Shown: positions 38,650-51,282 of the stretch, piece by piece
Position numbering within the stretch: the stretch's first letter is position 1
Layout of the letters: each line of letters opens with the position of its first letter
Assembly (NCBI GenBank): GCA_030159075.1
Contig: BROG01000393.1
Location: 372,001 to 436,000, forward strand
Reading direction: 5' to 3'
Source: Atrina japonica
Taxonomy: Eukaryota > Mollusca > Bivalvia > Pterioida > Pinnidae
Length of the DNA stretch: 64,000 bases
Translations under genes and position numbers: made by a program
Notes under the pieces: generated by a model
What the model saw: only the letters and a program-made list of their open reading frames with translations
What the model was told of the DNA's origin: nothing
Database searches by the model: none

Positions 38650-38785
38650 AAAATTCAGATACCAAAGTATAAATTAATGGAATGTCCAGGACATAGATAC
38701 AAATCCGGTAAAAATGGACAAACACGGACCTCTGGAAACCAAGAGGTGGGATCAGGTGCCATGGGGGAGTAAGCATCCCATGTAA
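38650..38785 (-). mobile_element. Type-I RT element 3' end, truncated
   Basis: Consensus from the CAGATACCAAAGTATAAAT end up to GGAGTAAGCATCCCATGT. Confidence 0.8.
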
Positions 38786-39940
38786 AATGAAATTCACTTT
38801 GAACGTAAAAATAAATAAAATCCTACCAGTAATCTGCACCCTTTCGTTATGTTTACATAGCGTCACACATTCTGGTGAACTTGGTAAAGTGAGCAGTCGG
38901 GTCGCTCACACTTGACCAATGACATGGTACTCCTTCTCATATTTTTACAAAGATGACATCAAATAAACGTTGTAAGAGACATAGCTTTGAAACATTGCTA
39001 TAAAATTATTCGAAATAGATGCAAGTTGCCCTGTAAAACGAGCCAAGTGTTCAAATATATATTTTCGTGTTGACCGTGGTCGGATTTGTGCTTGATTCGC
39101 TATTACGGAAGTGAGGACATTCATATCATAACAGGTGGTCTGAGCTCCTGTTTGTTTATAATTTTACGATTTTCTCATAGGGAATGTGGAATTATGTTTG
39201 ATATTCTTTGTTGATATCAATATTTATTTTCGGAGTGCAGGTGAATTATACTCAAACTTCATTACTTCACACGTTTGTTCTATGCGACAGTAGTTAGGAA
39301 ATGGCGACTGATTTTGCAAACTCGCCTTCTATAATTGTGGTGGGAGTTTTTTTCTATCCAGAAAACTAGAACTGAACACATATGGCTACCAATGGAATTA
39401 ATACATTGTGTATGTTTCAAAACTATATTATTATTTTATTATTTGATTAAATTGGTTTGTTTATAAAGTTGAGATGACAGCTTTAAGTAGTGGTATATAC
39501 AACGTATGTCAGAAATAACATGTCAACTTATTTGACACTTAGTGTAAGTTTCTTTAATTCACACATTTCTTTTCGTAAGTCAAACGACGACAGTGTCAAT
39601 GTATAATAAAATCAAAATTATTGCTTTAATTTAATTTGCTTTAATATTGTTCCTTTAAGAATTTACACTTTTTTTAATGTTGGACGTCTGCTGTTGATTT
39701 CTACATATGTCTGCTACGTTTCAACCCAACTGCAACGTGGTGTTTATGCTTTAATTATGTCTTAAAATTATATGCTTAAAATCCATATGCCAGGCGCCTG
39801 AAGAAAAAATACTTAATCATAACGTTTGGACGTATTAAATCTTACCTAAATCTGAAACGGGAACCTCTTGCTTGCCTGTCGAACATTTTGTCAATAAACC
39901 TCTGCGAGAGATTGTATGATGGATATGTATACATTAAAAC
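38786..39940. other. Intron sequence, nothing recognised
   Basis: AT-rich between an RT 3' end and exon A. Confidence 0.55.
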
Positions 39941-39985
39941 CACTGTTCAGATCGAGAGGATCAAAAGAAATTTCACATGACCTAC

Positions 39986-40198
39986 CTCAATTCCTCCGCA
40001 GTTTAAATTCCCATCATTTTCGTTCACTGCTGTCGGATAGCCATGTCGCCAAAGACTTCCTCGAGGAATTGGATACAGCAAACGTGCGAAATCAGTAGAC
40101 AATGTTAAGTCCACACTCGAAAGTATCACGAAAAATAGAACCTGTTTAAACTTATCACCTCCGTAACGAAAATACATAGCTGCCGAAAAACAGGACAA
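39986..40198 (-). CDS. Exon A of giant AA15-LPMO-like gene: signal peptide and domain N-terminus
   Basis: First coding exon, 71 codons. Residues about 20-34 (VLFFVILSSVDLTLS) form the hydrophobic core of a signal peptide, so the product should be secreted. The mature part starts near TDFARLLYPIPRGSLWRHGY and runs to NLNCGGIE, matching the start of AA15 lytic polysaccharide monooxygenases (family pattern HGRL..PPSR..MWR.GF...CGGF). In that alignment Phe sits where the copper-binding N-terminal His should be. The exon ends in phase 0 at GAG|GTAGGT. Its partner is exon B at 36223, across a 3.8 kb intron. The start is uncertain: a second Met at residue 8 gives a more usual signal peptide of about 27 residues, and an upstream untranslated exon cannot be excluded. 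A paralogous exon with the same donor position lies at 62408 on the other strand. Confidence 0.85.
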
Positions 40199-40959
40199 AC
40201 GTTAGCATCACACGGAAGACATGTTGAAATCTCTGATATCAGAAACAATTTACATTCAACATGAAATTGTCGTTCTCTTCAATCTGTGTAATACAAAATA
40301 AATGTTAATTATATGTTAAATGCTATTTCTACAAGTTCCTACAAATTGAACATTGACATTATTTATGGCACCTTACACTACACCGACGCAGTATGACTTC
40401 ACATGTGTACATTCAAGTATTAATAATAATTATTCCATGCATTCCCCATAATCACTCACTTATCAATATATAAGAGACTGATTGACATAATTTTTTCATT
40501 TCTTATAATTATGTTGCTAGGTGCTGTTTGACTTATTTCTTCTTTTTATTTTACAAAACACTTTACTTTACAAACAATAAGTACAAACAATGATATGCCT
40601 TTATTATAAAAAATTAAAAATTAATGTCGTAATTCATTATGCTGTCTTGAGAAAGATTAAGAATAGATCACCTTAAGACGCAATGAATGACAATTCAGTT
40701 TTAATAGATATGGTAATTAATGTCTTAAAAGAGATTTGACTTCAAATATTGATGTACGGAATATACACATGAATAAGAATATACATACACTTTGTTCTAA
40801 TGTTTTCATTCATTAAAATTTTCATGGTTACAAAGTTTACTTAAGTGAAATTCTTATTGTAACAAAATTCGTCACATTCTTTTTAGATATGTCTGTTCTT
40901 AAGCTGAGCATATTATTTTACTGATCTTTTTTTGTACTTTTTTTAATTTTAAATTTTGA
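40199..40959. other. 5' flank of the giant gene
   Basis: AT-rich. It should contain the promoter and any 5' untranslated exon of the minus-strand gene. I see no convincing TATA box or initiator. Confidence 0.4.
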
Positions 40960-41165
40960 ATAGTGTTTTACGCCACACAATTTTCCAATTATATGGTGGT
41001 GCCCAGTTTTAAATGGTGGAGGAGAGAACCCGGTTATCCAAGAAGAGACCACCGGCCAACCAGAAGTAAACTGGCAAACTTTCTCACAAAAATCAGCTTA
41101 GGTTCTAGCGGGACTCGAACATGCCCTACACTGACAAGAAGTAAGAGACTTTATGATCTAAAGGT
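40960..41165. mobile_element. SINE-like repeat
   Basis: Contains GTTTTACGCCACACAATTTT, GGTGGAGGAGAGAACCCGG and AGAAGTAAACTGGCAAACTT, resembling the central domain of bivalve SINEs. On the minus strand GTTCGAGTC matches a pol III B box. Confidence 0.5.
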
Positions 41166-42289
41166 CCAACAAAACACCTTAATGAAAATATGTATTGAGA
41201 AATGTAAATGGAAGGAAGTGCTGATTGCGGTATTGTAGTTATGGTTTATTTATTATGCTGATTATTTCAGATCTGTATTTTAACTTTAAAACATGGATCG
41301 AGTTTCGATTCGCTGCGGATTACCGTGTATACTACAAGAACACAAGTATGTTCTTTTCGGTGTTTAGTTCCGCGTTCGTTCATGGTGTCTTATGCTATTT
41401 ATACTTTGATGAAATTCCTCTAATAATATGGCTTCAATTAGGTATCTGTCCCTGAATAAATCATATCTAAATATTTTATTCATTTTTGTTCTGACATTTG
41501 ACCTTTAAGTGAAAACACTGACAATATAGTTATTAACTTAAACAAAGAAAAGCATTGGGATGGTAGTATTTATTAATGATAAACAGAAATATGTCACACA
41601 ATAGATGTGGTCTTAAACAATTAATTATTTTTTTAAGACGTAATAAATACAATTGGTGTTTCCGCTTTTCTGGCTAGTACATGTTAGTACATGCGTTAGC
41701 ATATACATGTTGTAATGCTTTTAGAATCATCTACATAAAGATGTGGGCGGGACAATTAGTACAATGTATAGTAGGCTTGGACCTCCACTACTGAGTGGTC
41801 CGGCGATCGTGATTGAAATAATGAATTCCTCACTTCCAGTCCGTACAGGGTCGAATAACTAAAAACTAAGACGGAATATTAGGATGCAAGATGTTTTGAA
41901 AACGAAGTTACTAGCTGGTGATAAATATCAAAATATCAAAATAGATCGCTGATATAGATAAAACATACGTAGGGTATTTCCATCTGTTTGAAAATATAGG
42001 TGTTGAGAAAATGGTATTTAAGGGATAAAGCGGCTACGTTGTATTTACCTAATTAAATAAAAGGTTGGTATATTATTATGTAAAACGTCAATTTTAAATA
42101 CAAAATTTATAAATTCAGATGTTTTCATATGTTTACAAAATATATGTATTTTTGGCTTATTACATAGAGCTAGCATTACAAATGTAAATGAATACTTTAA
42201 CAGTCCATCTGATGTAAGTCAGATGTGTATGGTTAATCAGTACTCTGTAAGATAAGTAGGAAAATAAATATCATAGGTATCTTATTCTG
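41166..42289. other. Intergenic, nothing recognised
   Basis: AT-rich. A 76-codon plus frame at 41225 has no recognisable similarity. Confidence 0.55.
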
Positions 42290-43300
42290 TACTATCCTAA
42301 TTAGAGAGTCATGTACACTTCTAGTTATGTAAACTATTAGTTATGTACACTTCTAGTTATGTACACTTCTAGTTATTAACATTATTAGTACACTAGTCAA
42401 GTAGTTATACACTTAAAAAGTCATGTACACTTCGGTACACCAAAGTACACTTCCAGTTATAAATCAATGTCCAGGACACTTAGATACAAAGTCAGGTACA
42501 AAATGGACTAAACACGGACCTCTGGTACACTTCAAGAGGTGGGATCAGGTGCCATGGATATGAGTAAGTATCCCTTACACTTCTAGTCCGGTACACACTA
42601 GCCATGAGTCCAGTCAGTCAAATACACCATATTAAGATTTCCTTATGTACACTTCTATAGCCTTTATATGTATTATGTACACTTAAAGATATGCATGGGA
42701 GAATGAACGCAGACATTGTGTGGTCGGGAAATTTCTCATGTAAAAGGAGGACAGAAAACTTGAGAGAGAGAGAGAGAGAGAGATGAGAGAGAGACAGAGA
42801 GAGACTTCTAGAGAGACTGAGAGAGAGAGACTGACAGAGAGAGAGACAGAGAGACAGATACACATGGGACTTCATCGAAGTAAACATCTTGTCTAGAAAC
42901 TTTGTTGGCGTCATTATACTACATAGTAATTAAAGAATATTCTTGAAACAAATATGAGATTTAACTCGTAGCGCACCTTAACTAATTTTTATTTGAATAT
43001 GAATTACTTATAACTCATGTACACTTCTAGTTATGTAACTTCTAGTCACGAACTTCAGCGGCCACCGTACAAAAATACATTAAATGTTAGCTATGTTTAC
43101 GTAAAATCCGCACATGTGTACACACCATCTGGATAAAATCATACACTAGTACACTTCTGATGGTGTGCTTATGTTTAGTACACTGAATTATCTAACTTCT
43201 TTCCTTGTTTACTCTAAATCACCACACCTAGGTAACCTCTACACTGGGTGATGCCCTTGGATCTACTGGCATGTACACTGTGTTATGTGTTTGTGTGTAC

Positions 43301-43350
<50 letters not shown>

Positions 43351-43480
43351 TTGTTTAAATATACACACATACTTACACATACATTCTTATACAAATTATT
43401 AGTATATAAAAATACTCATAACGTAAGTCAATAGATGTCCAGGACAGAGATACAAATCCTAAAAATGAACGTACCTGTAT
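42290..43480. repeat. Scrambled region with interspersed TGTACACTTCTAGT words
   Basis: The word or pieces of it recur more than a dozen times at irregular spacing, inside a degraded RT 3' end, inside a GA microsatellite (42762-42855) and inside ordinary sequence. This is neither a normal tandem array nor a known element. Confidence 0.6.
42440..42610 (-). mobile_element. Type-I RT element 3' end, disrupted by short foreign words
   Basis: Recognisable as the same element (CACGGACCTCTGG, AGAGGTGGGATCAGGTGCCA), but interrupted several times by pieces of TACACTTCTAGT. See the finding on 42290-43480. Confidence 0.65.
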
Positions 43481-43559
43481 ACACAAATATATCCTATAGC
43501 TATGATAATCATATTAATTATATATACACATATATACAAATATTTACATTTACTTCAAA

Positions 43560-44300
43560 GTAAAAAATGGACAATCAAAACTCACATCAGAATACGACAA
43601 ATTAAATAATATGTAATATGGTCTCGCACACGAAGAACAATTGCGAATCTCAAACGAAACAGGATAGAACCGGCTATGTCCGTAAAATCCGCACAGGAGT
43701 CAGCGTCTCTCTGGGAGCATGTTTACTAAATCCTTTTTGCAAATGTTGCACTGGGGAAACTGGCTCACGTGTGTGTGTGCAGTGAAAAGGTCCAGTTCGA
43801 TGAAAAGGTCAAACTCGGTGAAAAGGTCAAATTCGGTGAAAAGGTCAAAAGGTGTAGATATAACAAAGGTCTCAAAACGAAGAACATTTGCGAATTCCAA
43901 ACGGGATGAGACCAGTCGTCCGGAAGGAGTCAGCCATTGTCAGCACGCCACATTCACTGCAAATGTTCCGTGGAAAAACAAACTATCTAGTCAAATTCGG
44001 TGAAAAAAAGGTCTAGATCGATGAAAAGGAAAGAAAAGGTCAAACTCGGTTCGGTGTAGTGAAAAGGTACGAAGATATCTAGATCGATGGAAAGGTCAAA
44101 TTCGGTGGTGAAAAGGTAGATATAAAGCGGTCTCAAAATGCAGAACAATTGCGAATCCCAAACAGGATAGGACCAGTTGTCCACAGGGAGTCAGCGTCGT
44201 CTGCCAACAAGCCACATCCGTCGCAAATGTTACAGGAAACCTCTCGAGTTCAGTGAAAAGGTCAGGTTTGGTGAAGTTTTCATCAGTTAACATACACCCG
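43560..44300 (-). mobile_element. Cluster of type-II RT element 3' fragments
   Basis: At least three consecutive copies of the AACAATTGCGAATC ... GCCACATCCGTCGCAAATGT segment. They are separated by arrays of a roughly 16-base unit, GTGAAAAGGTCAAATTCG-like. Confidence 0.65.
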
Positions 44301-44584
44301 TCGTATAACAGACAGCCATGTATTTTAGACTGTATATATTTCTAACATATATGTGCTATGCTTTCAACACACTGGTCAAAAGTAAACGTGTATCTATGTA
44401 AAAGAAACATATTTAAAAGTATACCTCTCCAAACTTTGGACTGATTTTATCATTCTGAAAACCAGTATCCATTTCAGTGATACTTATTGACATGGATTCG
44501 TAATCAATATGTTAATTTAGATATTTTAACCCATCATTTCCTCAAATGTATTGGACCATTTCAAATACTATACTATGGCGTTAA

Positions 44585-44975
44585 GAATGTCTACTACTCA
44601 CTGGCAAATTATTGACACAGGGATGTCGAAAACCGCGTTTGATGTCAGCGTTCCGCAGGTTTTAAGGTCGGTATAATAGTCTTGTTTGCGATTACTCTGT
44701 TTCACTGAGTGAAATGTTGAGTTGCCTTTTCGTTGGCGGTTGTTGAGACGTCTATACCGATTGTGTCGAGGGTTCGTTCCTCGCGTGTTTCATTTTAGTT
44801 TGGCTGTTGATTCGCGGCGGGTGTGACCGGTCGACAGGGGATGCTTGCTCCTCCATGGCGCCTGGTCCTACCTCTTGGTTTCCAGAGGTCCGTGTTTGTC
44901 CATTTTTTACCGGATTTGTACCTATATCCTGGACATCCTAGTGATTTATACCTTGGTATGCGAGACTTCTTATAT
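44585..44975 (+). mobile_element. Type-I RT element, 5'-truncated copy
   Basis: RT C-terminal remnant (TGKLLTQGCRKPRLMSAFRR-like) plus the complete conserved 3' end. Confidence 0.75.
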
Positions 44976-45769
44976 CATATAAAATATTACAAAAGGGTTA
45001 ACTGATTTTCCGTATTAATTTCATTATGTGCAAGACTGTTCATTATGTAATATTTAAATGATTTAAGGGAATACACTTAAATATAAAAATGACAGTAGTC
45101 CTCTATGAACCTCTGTACATTTCTAATTTGTCTAGTATACACGTATTAAACTAGATAGCGGATATAAATTATCACATCTTTTGACAAATAATATAATAAG
45201 CGAGCGATAATAATTTGTACATTATTTAAACTACTACTCACAGTCATTTGTCGTTAAGGGACGTGTATATGTATCGTCAATTTAATGTATATATAATGGT
45301 CTATTAAGAAGGAAGCATAATTTATCATCAGATCGCCCAGGTATAAAGGGAAACAACTCCTACATTGCTGTTGTCAAAAACCTAATTGTATCCACATGAG
45401 AATAAATGTTGGAAATGGTTGATGTATGATCCAATCCAAATACACTGATATTTGCCATCACCAAATACTGAAATACTAATATAAACAGAAAGAAAACAAG
45501 AATATTTTTCTATTGATGTTTCATATATACCTTTGATTTTTATTAGTATTTTCCAGTTTGTCTCTGTAAATCAGAGATGCTTTTTTGCGTACATTCCGGA
45601 AGGTACCTTATGTCGAACAGTTGTGTAATACCGAATGTTTGTAAATGTTCGTCCACCTAAATTAAAGGTGCATCAGCTTTGTTAACCGTAACAAATATCT
45701 TAATATTGTTCTAATTTTACTGCTCGTGCTTGACGTACAATAAAATGTAAAATTGAAGAAGTACCAATC
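44976..45769. other. Intergenic, nothing recognised
   Basis: AT-rich sequence between RT fragments. Confidence 0.55.
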
Positions 45770-46115
45770 AATAATCAAAACTCAAGTCCATCATAACACG
45801 ACGAATTAGATGTGTAAATGGTCTCAACATCAAGAACAATTAAGAATACCACACGGGATAAGACCAGGTGTCCGGAAGGAGTCAGCGTCTTCTGCTGACA
45901 TGCCACACCCGTCGCAAATGTTCCATGGAAACTTTTCTAATTCGATAGACGGATCAAATTCGATAAAAAGGTCAAGTTTGGTGATGAGGTCAAGTTCGGT
46001 AAAAAAGCATGATTGGTGAAACGGAGTCACTGTCTGTGGCCGTGATCCAGAATACTATTTAATATCTCTGAGAGGGGGACCTCATAATGTTTAACAAAAT
46101 CCGCGTATCGACCTT
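45770..46115 (-). mobile_element. Type-II RT element 3' fragment
   Basis: Contains the CDGCGMSAEDADSFRTPG-coding relic and the adjacent ATCTCTGAGAGGGGGACCTC segment. It is nearly the same sequence as 46906-47240. Confidence 0.7.
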
Positions 46116-46169
46116 AAGAGCTATACATGGGTATTAAAATTTTATATTCCTATATATTTTGTGAAAGTA

Positions 46170-46400
46170 AAAATGGAGAAGTACCAGTGGATTATCGAAA
46201 CTCCAAGTCTATTAGAATACGACAAAGTAGAGATAAAATGGTCTCAGCATGAAGAACAATTGCGAATCCATAAGGAAATAAGACCGGAGGGAGTTAGTGC
46301 CCTCTGCTGGCATAACACACCTGTCGCAAATGTTACATAGAAACCTCTCCACCTCATTGAAAAGGTTAAGTTCGGTGAAAATGTCATCAGTTAATTTTAG
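46170..46400 (-). mobile_element. Type-II RT element 3' fragment
   Basis: Shares GAGAAGTACCAGTGGATTAT, GAAGAACAATTGCGAATCC and GTCGCAAATGTTACATAGAA with its neighbours. Confidence 0.65.
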
Positions 46401-46905
46401 ATCTGATTAGTGAAAATGAATCCCTGATGTATATTTCCTAAAGAAATACATTCAAATAGAACAAATTTGGTTAAAATGTGTCGTATCAAATCAAATGATT
46501 TATTTCTGGCAAATATTTCAATTTGAATATATATATATATATACAACACCGAAATGCTCCTTACCAATTTCCGATATAAAGACAACAAAAATGCAATTCA
46601 AACCTTATCTGTGCGTAATACCGAAGACAGTAAAATAGGTTTCGATAGTTTTAACATACAACTTGTGCAGTTTGGATACAAGTTGTCTGCCTTCCACTAT
46701 ATATGCGTGTTGATCGTATAGTAAATAAGTCCCCCCCCTCTCTAAACATACTCTTCTGCAGTCTCTGGATCTCTCTTCTCTGCCTTCTCACTATCTCTCT
46801 CTCTCTCTGTGTATGTATATGTGTGTATGTGTGTGGTGTGTCTGTGTGTGTATGTGTGTATGTGTGTGTTTACAAAGGTGAGATAATTAAAATATTAGTA
46901 AAACT

Positions 46906-48410
46906 GAAGAAGTACCAATCAATAATCAAAAAAACTCAAGTCCATTATTACACGACGAATTAGATGTGCAAAACATGAAGAACAATTATGAATCCTAAAC
47001 GGGATAAGACCAGGTGTCCGGAAGGAGTCAGCGTCTTCTGCTGACATGCCACACCCGTCGCAAATGTTCCATGGAAACCTTTCTAGTTCGATGAATGGGT
47101 AAAATTCGATAAAAAGGTCAAGTTTGGTGATGAGGTCAAGTTCGGTGAAAAGCATGATTGGTGAAACGGAGTCACCCTCTGTGGCTGTGATCCAGAATAC
47201 TATCTAATATCTCTGAGAGGGGGGACTTCATAATGTTTCACAAGATCCCCGTATCGACCATAAACCTCTTAAACGATGACTCCAAGCGTTCAATAACGTA
47301 ACCTTGTGTAAGTAGTTTATTGGCTAGTCGTTTAGCTCTCAGAATAAAACTTCATAAAAAAATAAGAAGAGCATGCCCTGGCATAACGTATAAGTTGTGA
47401 AAGAAAACGCCATAGGCAGGAGAAGATGGAATATTACTACTTAGAAACGGGAGGTTTGTGATATGGAAATTGAAATCGTCTCGTTTGTCATGGAGGAATG
47501 TGTGAAGTTGATCGTCTTTTCCAATCGACAGAAGTAAATCTAGGTAGGAAGCAGATGTGTTGCTCTCTGTCGTCTCATTGATCTCTAGCTCAACAGGATA
47601 CATCTGGCCGAGGTAATTCTGAAATTCTGAATTATTTATGGACAGAACATCGTCGATATACCTCTAAGTAAAATTGAACCGAGATGCTAACTGTTTGATT
47701 CCTTTGGAGAGCAGAGACTGTATTCCGCTTCATATGAATACAAAAATATGTCAGTCAAGAGAGGTGCACATTCGGTACCCATTGGATTGCCGACAATCTG
47801 TTGGAAAACGCTTCCCGCAAACCATGAATATGTTGTCCACTAGAAACCCCAGCATCCTGATAATATTGTCTTCAGTGTACTTGTTATTTGGAATCAGAAT
47901 GTTCATTGACAAAATAACACCAAATATTTATATCTGCGATTTCCATTTTTCTATGCAAAAGAGTTTTTTATAATAGATGTTAATCTGTTATTAAGTTTTT
48001 GATGAGGGATTGTTGTGTAAAGGATCGAAAAATCAAAAGACTTGATGCTTGTAATATGTTTGAAATTTGGAGATTTTAAATGTTCCAACAATTCCTTTGA
48101 ATTCTTTAGGATCCACATCTGATTGACGTCGCTTCCTGACTAGGCCGTTATACAGTACTTCTGAAGACCTTGTTTAATATGTGTTAGAAGTTTGGTAAGC
48201 AAAATAGATAAAGGCTTGGTGGAACACTTAGACGACTCCGCAATGAAGCGGTGTTTATAGGGAATTTTGTGCATCTTCGGAATCCAATAAATATATGGCA
48301 ATTCAAGCTCCGTGTCACTTGTGGGTATTCCAAATGAAGAGAGAACAGATTTATGATTATCTAATATTTCAGAGGTAGAGAAATTGGTTAGATAAATGAA
48401 TCTGGAATTA
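46906..48410 (-). mobile_element. Retroelement with most of an RT domain (type II, Penelope-like suspected), degraded
   Basis: The minus strand yields, in order, LPYIYWIPKMHKIPYKHRFI, FDFSILYTTIPHQKL (RT motif A), VGNPMGTECAPLLTDIFLYS (motif B), RYIDDVLSINNSEF (catalytic YIDD), then YPVELEINETTE and LHDKRDDFNFHITNLPFL. A 3' region containing CDGCGMSAEDADSFRTPG follows in another frame. Frames shift between blocks and a TAG stands just before RYIDD, so this copy is dead. The motifs resemble a widespread invertebrate RT family that I place, with reservation, near Penelope-like elements. Confidence 0.75.
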
Positions 48411-49790
48411 AAAAAAAGACATTTAAAACTGTCGAAAAATAATACCTACATTTTATATTGATATATAGACAAATTGATATAAGTTTTTGTGGAAAGTAAT
48501 TTTGTAAATATATATTTTTATCAGAAATGATAGCATATTTGCCATTGTTATTTATATTTATATTATTGTGCTAATTATTCTGTAGGAAATGTGGTTGAAT
48601 ATGCATTGTTATATGTGTTACCGTGCATTACATAACAGAGTCACAATTGATGTAAATCGGGCAATTTTTACCTTTCTTTGTCATAATACACGTTCACATA
48701 GCAGTCGCTATTCTTAATTATTCAAGAATAGATGTCACATGTCGTTGCAATCTCATTCTAAAATCATTTTCACTTTAAATTGTAAATGTTGAATTCTTTA
48801 TAGCATTATAGTATCACGTTTTACTGAATCCCAGAATAGATTTGTGACAATGGAGAGAAGATATAGATATTTGATGATGTATATAATTGTCCGCACGTTC
48901 TACTGGGTCGCTGCTACCGCTACACGTAGACCATACGGTATACACAAACAGATGTTAGTATGTCGGTGTCCGCTGATTCTTCTATACAAAATGATATTTG
49001 TATGTAGAAATGATATTTGTATGTAGAAATGATATTTATCTGTATGTAGAAATATTGTTATAGAGATTCTCACCTACCCCATAAAGATTGTCAATATTTA
49101 CAAAAGTTTTTAAACATATCTTATTCTTAATAATTGGCATGACACAGAATATGCAAAATCATAACAGACAAGGGACTTGAAAAAAACGAATCGCTTGTAT
49201 TGATTCATCTCATGTACATTCTCCAACGTGTACACTCCACCTCACTGTTCACTCCAGAGGGGGGGGGGGTGTTTAAAAAACAAGGATAAGATCAGCCGGC
49301 ATGGAAATTAAGCGTTCACTGGTAACTGGTTACAATGCCGTTAGTTTATGGTCAAAATCGGTTTAAATAGATGACGAGTACCTCCTCTCTTAATCAATAA
49401 AAACTACTATCGTGTAGGTAAAAATATATATCAGTAAAAGAAACTTAGTAATCACAAAGTAATAGTACCGACTGTAAAATTGGCGAACTGTTACATTTAA
49501 ACATGATTCATCATATCTATGTGACAACAAGTAACCAAGGATCGGTTTGCCTTTTTGAATGAAATGATCGTTTTACGACAATCTGACATACCGGATCATT
49601 ATGGAGATATACATGAATGCAAAAATATATTCTAAATTAAGCTTAAATATTTTGTTTCTAGTCTCGTTTTCTTCTGTTATGCTCAATTGATTTATCTAAT
49701 GTTTTACAGATTTCAGAATTATATAAAATCTGGTTCAAAACCTGACTTTCGTACCCAGTTCTGCGAAAACATTCTTTAAATAGACAACAG

Positions 49791-49792
<2 letters not shown>
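48411..49792. other. Intergenic, nothing recognised except a small repeat
   Basis: A 21-base unit GTATGTAGAAATGATATTT is repeated three times at about 48990-49050. A G-run lies at 49259-49270. Confidence 0.55.

Positions 49793-49882
<90 letters not shown>
49793..49882. repeat. TA microsatellite
   Basis: About 90 bases of TA next to an RT element 3' end. Confidence 0.95.
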
Positions 49883-49884
<2 letters not shown>

Positions 49885-49885
49885 C

Positions 49886-50090
49886 ATCTCAGATACCAAA
49901 GTATAAATGTTTAGGATGTCCAGGATATAGATACAAATCTGGTATAAATGGACAAGCACAGACTTCTGGAAACCAAGAGGTGGGTATCAGGTGCCATGGA
50001 GGAGTAAGCATCCCCTGTCGACCCGTCACACCCGCAGTGAGTCCACAGTCAAGTCCAAATGAAATACGTGAGGAACGAATCCTAGTCTGG
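49886..50090 (-). mobile_element. Type-I RT element 3' end
   Basis: Near consensus. It directly follows a long TA microsatellite (49793-49882) at its 3' end. Confidence 0.8.
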
Positions 50091-51253
50091 GATTAATAAG
50101 TGAAAAGCATGTGTCTTTGAGATATGATTTCAGAATTAGCTCAATTTTACCGTTGAATTTATTTTTATATTTGACATTTTCTACAGAAATCGCAGGTAAT
50201 TTTTATTACATGTTAAAAAATTATCTTGAAAAAATACATTAGTTCGTTTTGCTAAGACTTTCACTCGTATAAAAAATAATTTGGGGAAAACCAAAAAAAA
50301 TGTTTTGCATTCTCGCCTTTTTGCAGCTAAAAAAAAAAAAAATATTTTGGGAAAACGAAAACTTATGTCTCGTTGTCTTATCTGGTTTTAACACGGAGAG
50401 GATAACTGTGCATATCAGCATGGAGTGATCTAATACAAACTTACATGGAATGATACACACGAATATTTCAAACATATTTAATTATTCTGATTAGATTAGA
50501 TAATATGATTAGATATGCATGTGCATACATGTATTCAGAGAATTAAAGAATTTTTACAGTAAATTACTTATTTTGAAATGTAATTTGACAATGAATCTTA
50601 GCTTAGTGCAGTGATTTGAGGTATAAAAAGCAAACAAGTACAATGTATACAGTGATCTTTGGTTTAATACAGTAATGTGTGATTATAATGCAGTGTAATA
50701 TAGTGCGTATTACTTTCATGATCTAAAGTCATATACATCATTAAGTAATATACCGTACGTGTACTTATTTTAACGGTATTCGAATATTAGCGTCTTTCGC
50801 ACCTAAGTCATTGCGCTAATTAAAAGATAGCGCTAACATTTCTCCATCCTGTCATTCTGTGTACACGACAAAGCCAATGAAATTAATTGCGCGAATTCAA
50901 GATTGCGCTAAAAAGTCTATACCCCCTGAGAGTGCTAAAATATGATTGCGCTAATTTAAATACACATACAGTACATGCATACATTAGATGCAACATGACG
51001 AGTAAAACAAAAACAATTAACCTTTTTTGAAAAAAAAACCCTGATTGACACGGAAAGAAAATACATAGAAAAACGATATGCGGAGGAACATAAGATGACG
51101 ACCCTTGTTAGGGATCATACTTGATGGAGAATTTTATTTGAGATCTGAGTTGAAATTAAAATCGTACGAGAAATTGTCAAGAAAAATGTTTGATCACTGA
51201 TAAATGCGTAAACGTGATTGATTTCACATGACTATCGACATCGTGGATATTAA
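50091..51253. other. Intergenic, nothing recognised
   Basis: AT-rich with A/T runs. Confidence 0.55.
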
Positions 51254-51282
51254 TATTATAAACATAATACCAAAGTTATAAT

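Larger units (their letters stand above)
36224..39985 (-). other. Intron between exons A and B
   Basis: Bounded by GAG|GTAGGT and TTTCAG|CGT. It carries two type-I RT 3' ends (36540-36715, 38650-38785), a foldback element (36850-37420), a SINE-like repeat (37670-37860) and a TG microsatellite. No other coding sequence was recognised. Confidence 0.85.

Noticed and set aside
41225..41455. 76-codon plus frame
   Set aside because: No similarity, signal or splice context that I can support.
45810..46019. 69-codon plus frame with Ser-rich end
   Set aside because: Reverse reading of a type-II RT 3' fragment; the same frame recurs in other copies.
48844..49026. 60-codon plus frame near 48.8 kb
   Set aside because: Short, ends in a small tandem repeat, no recognisable content.
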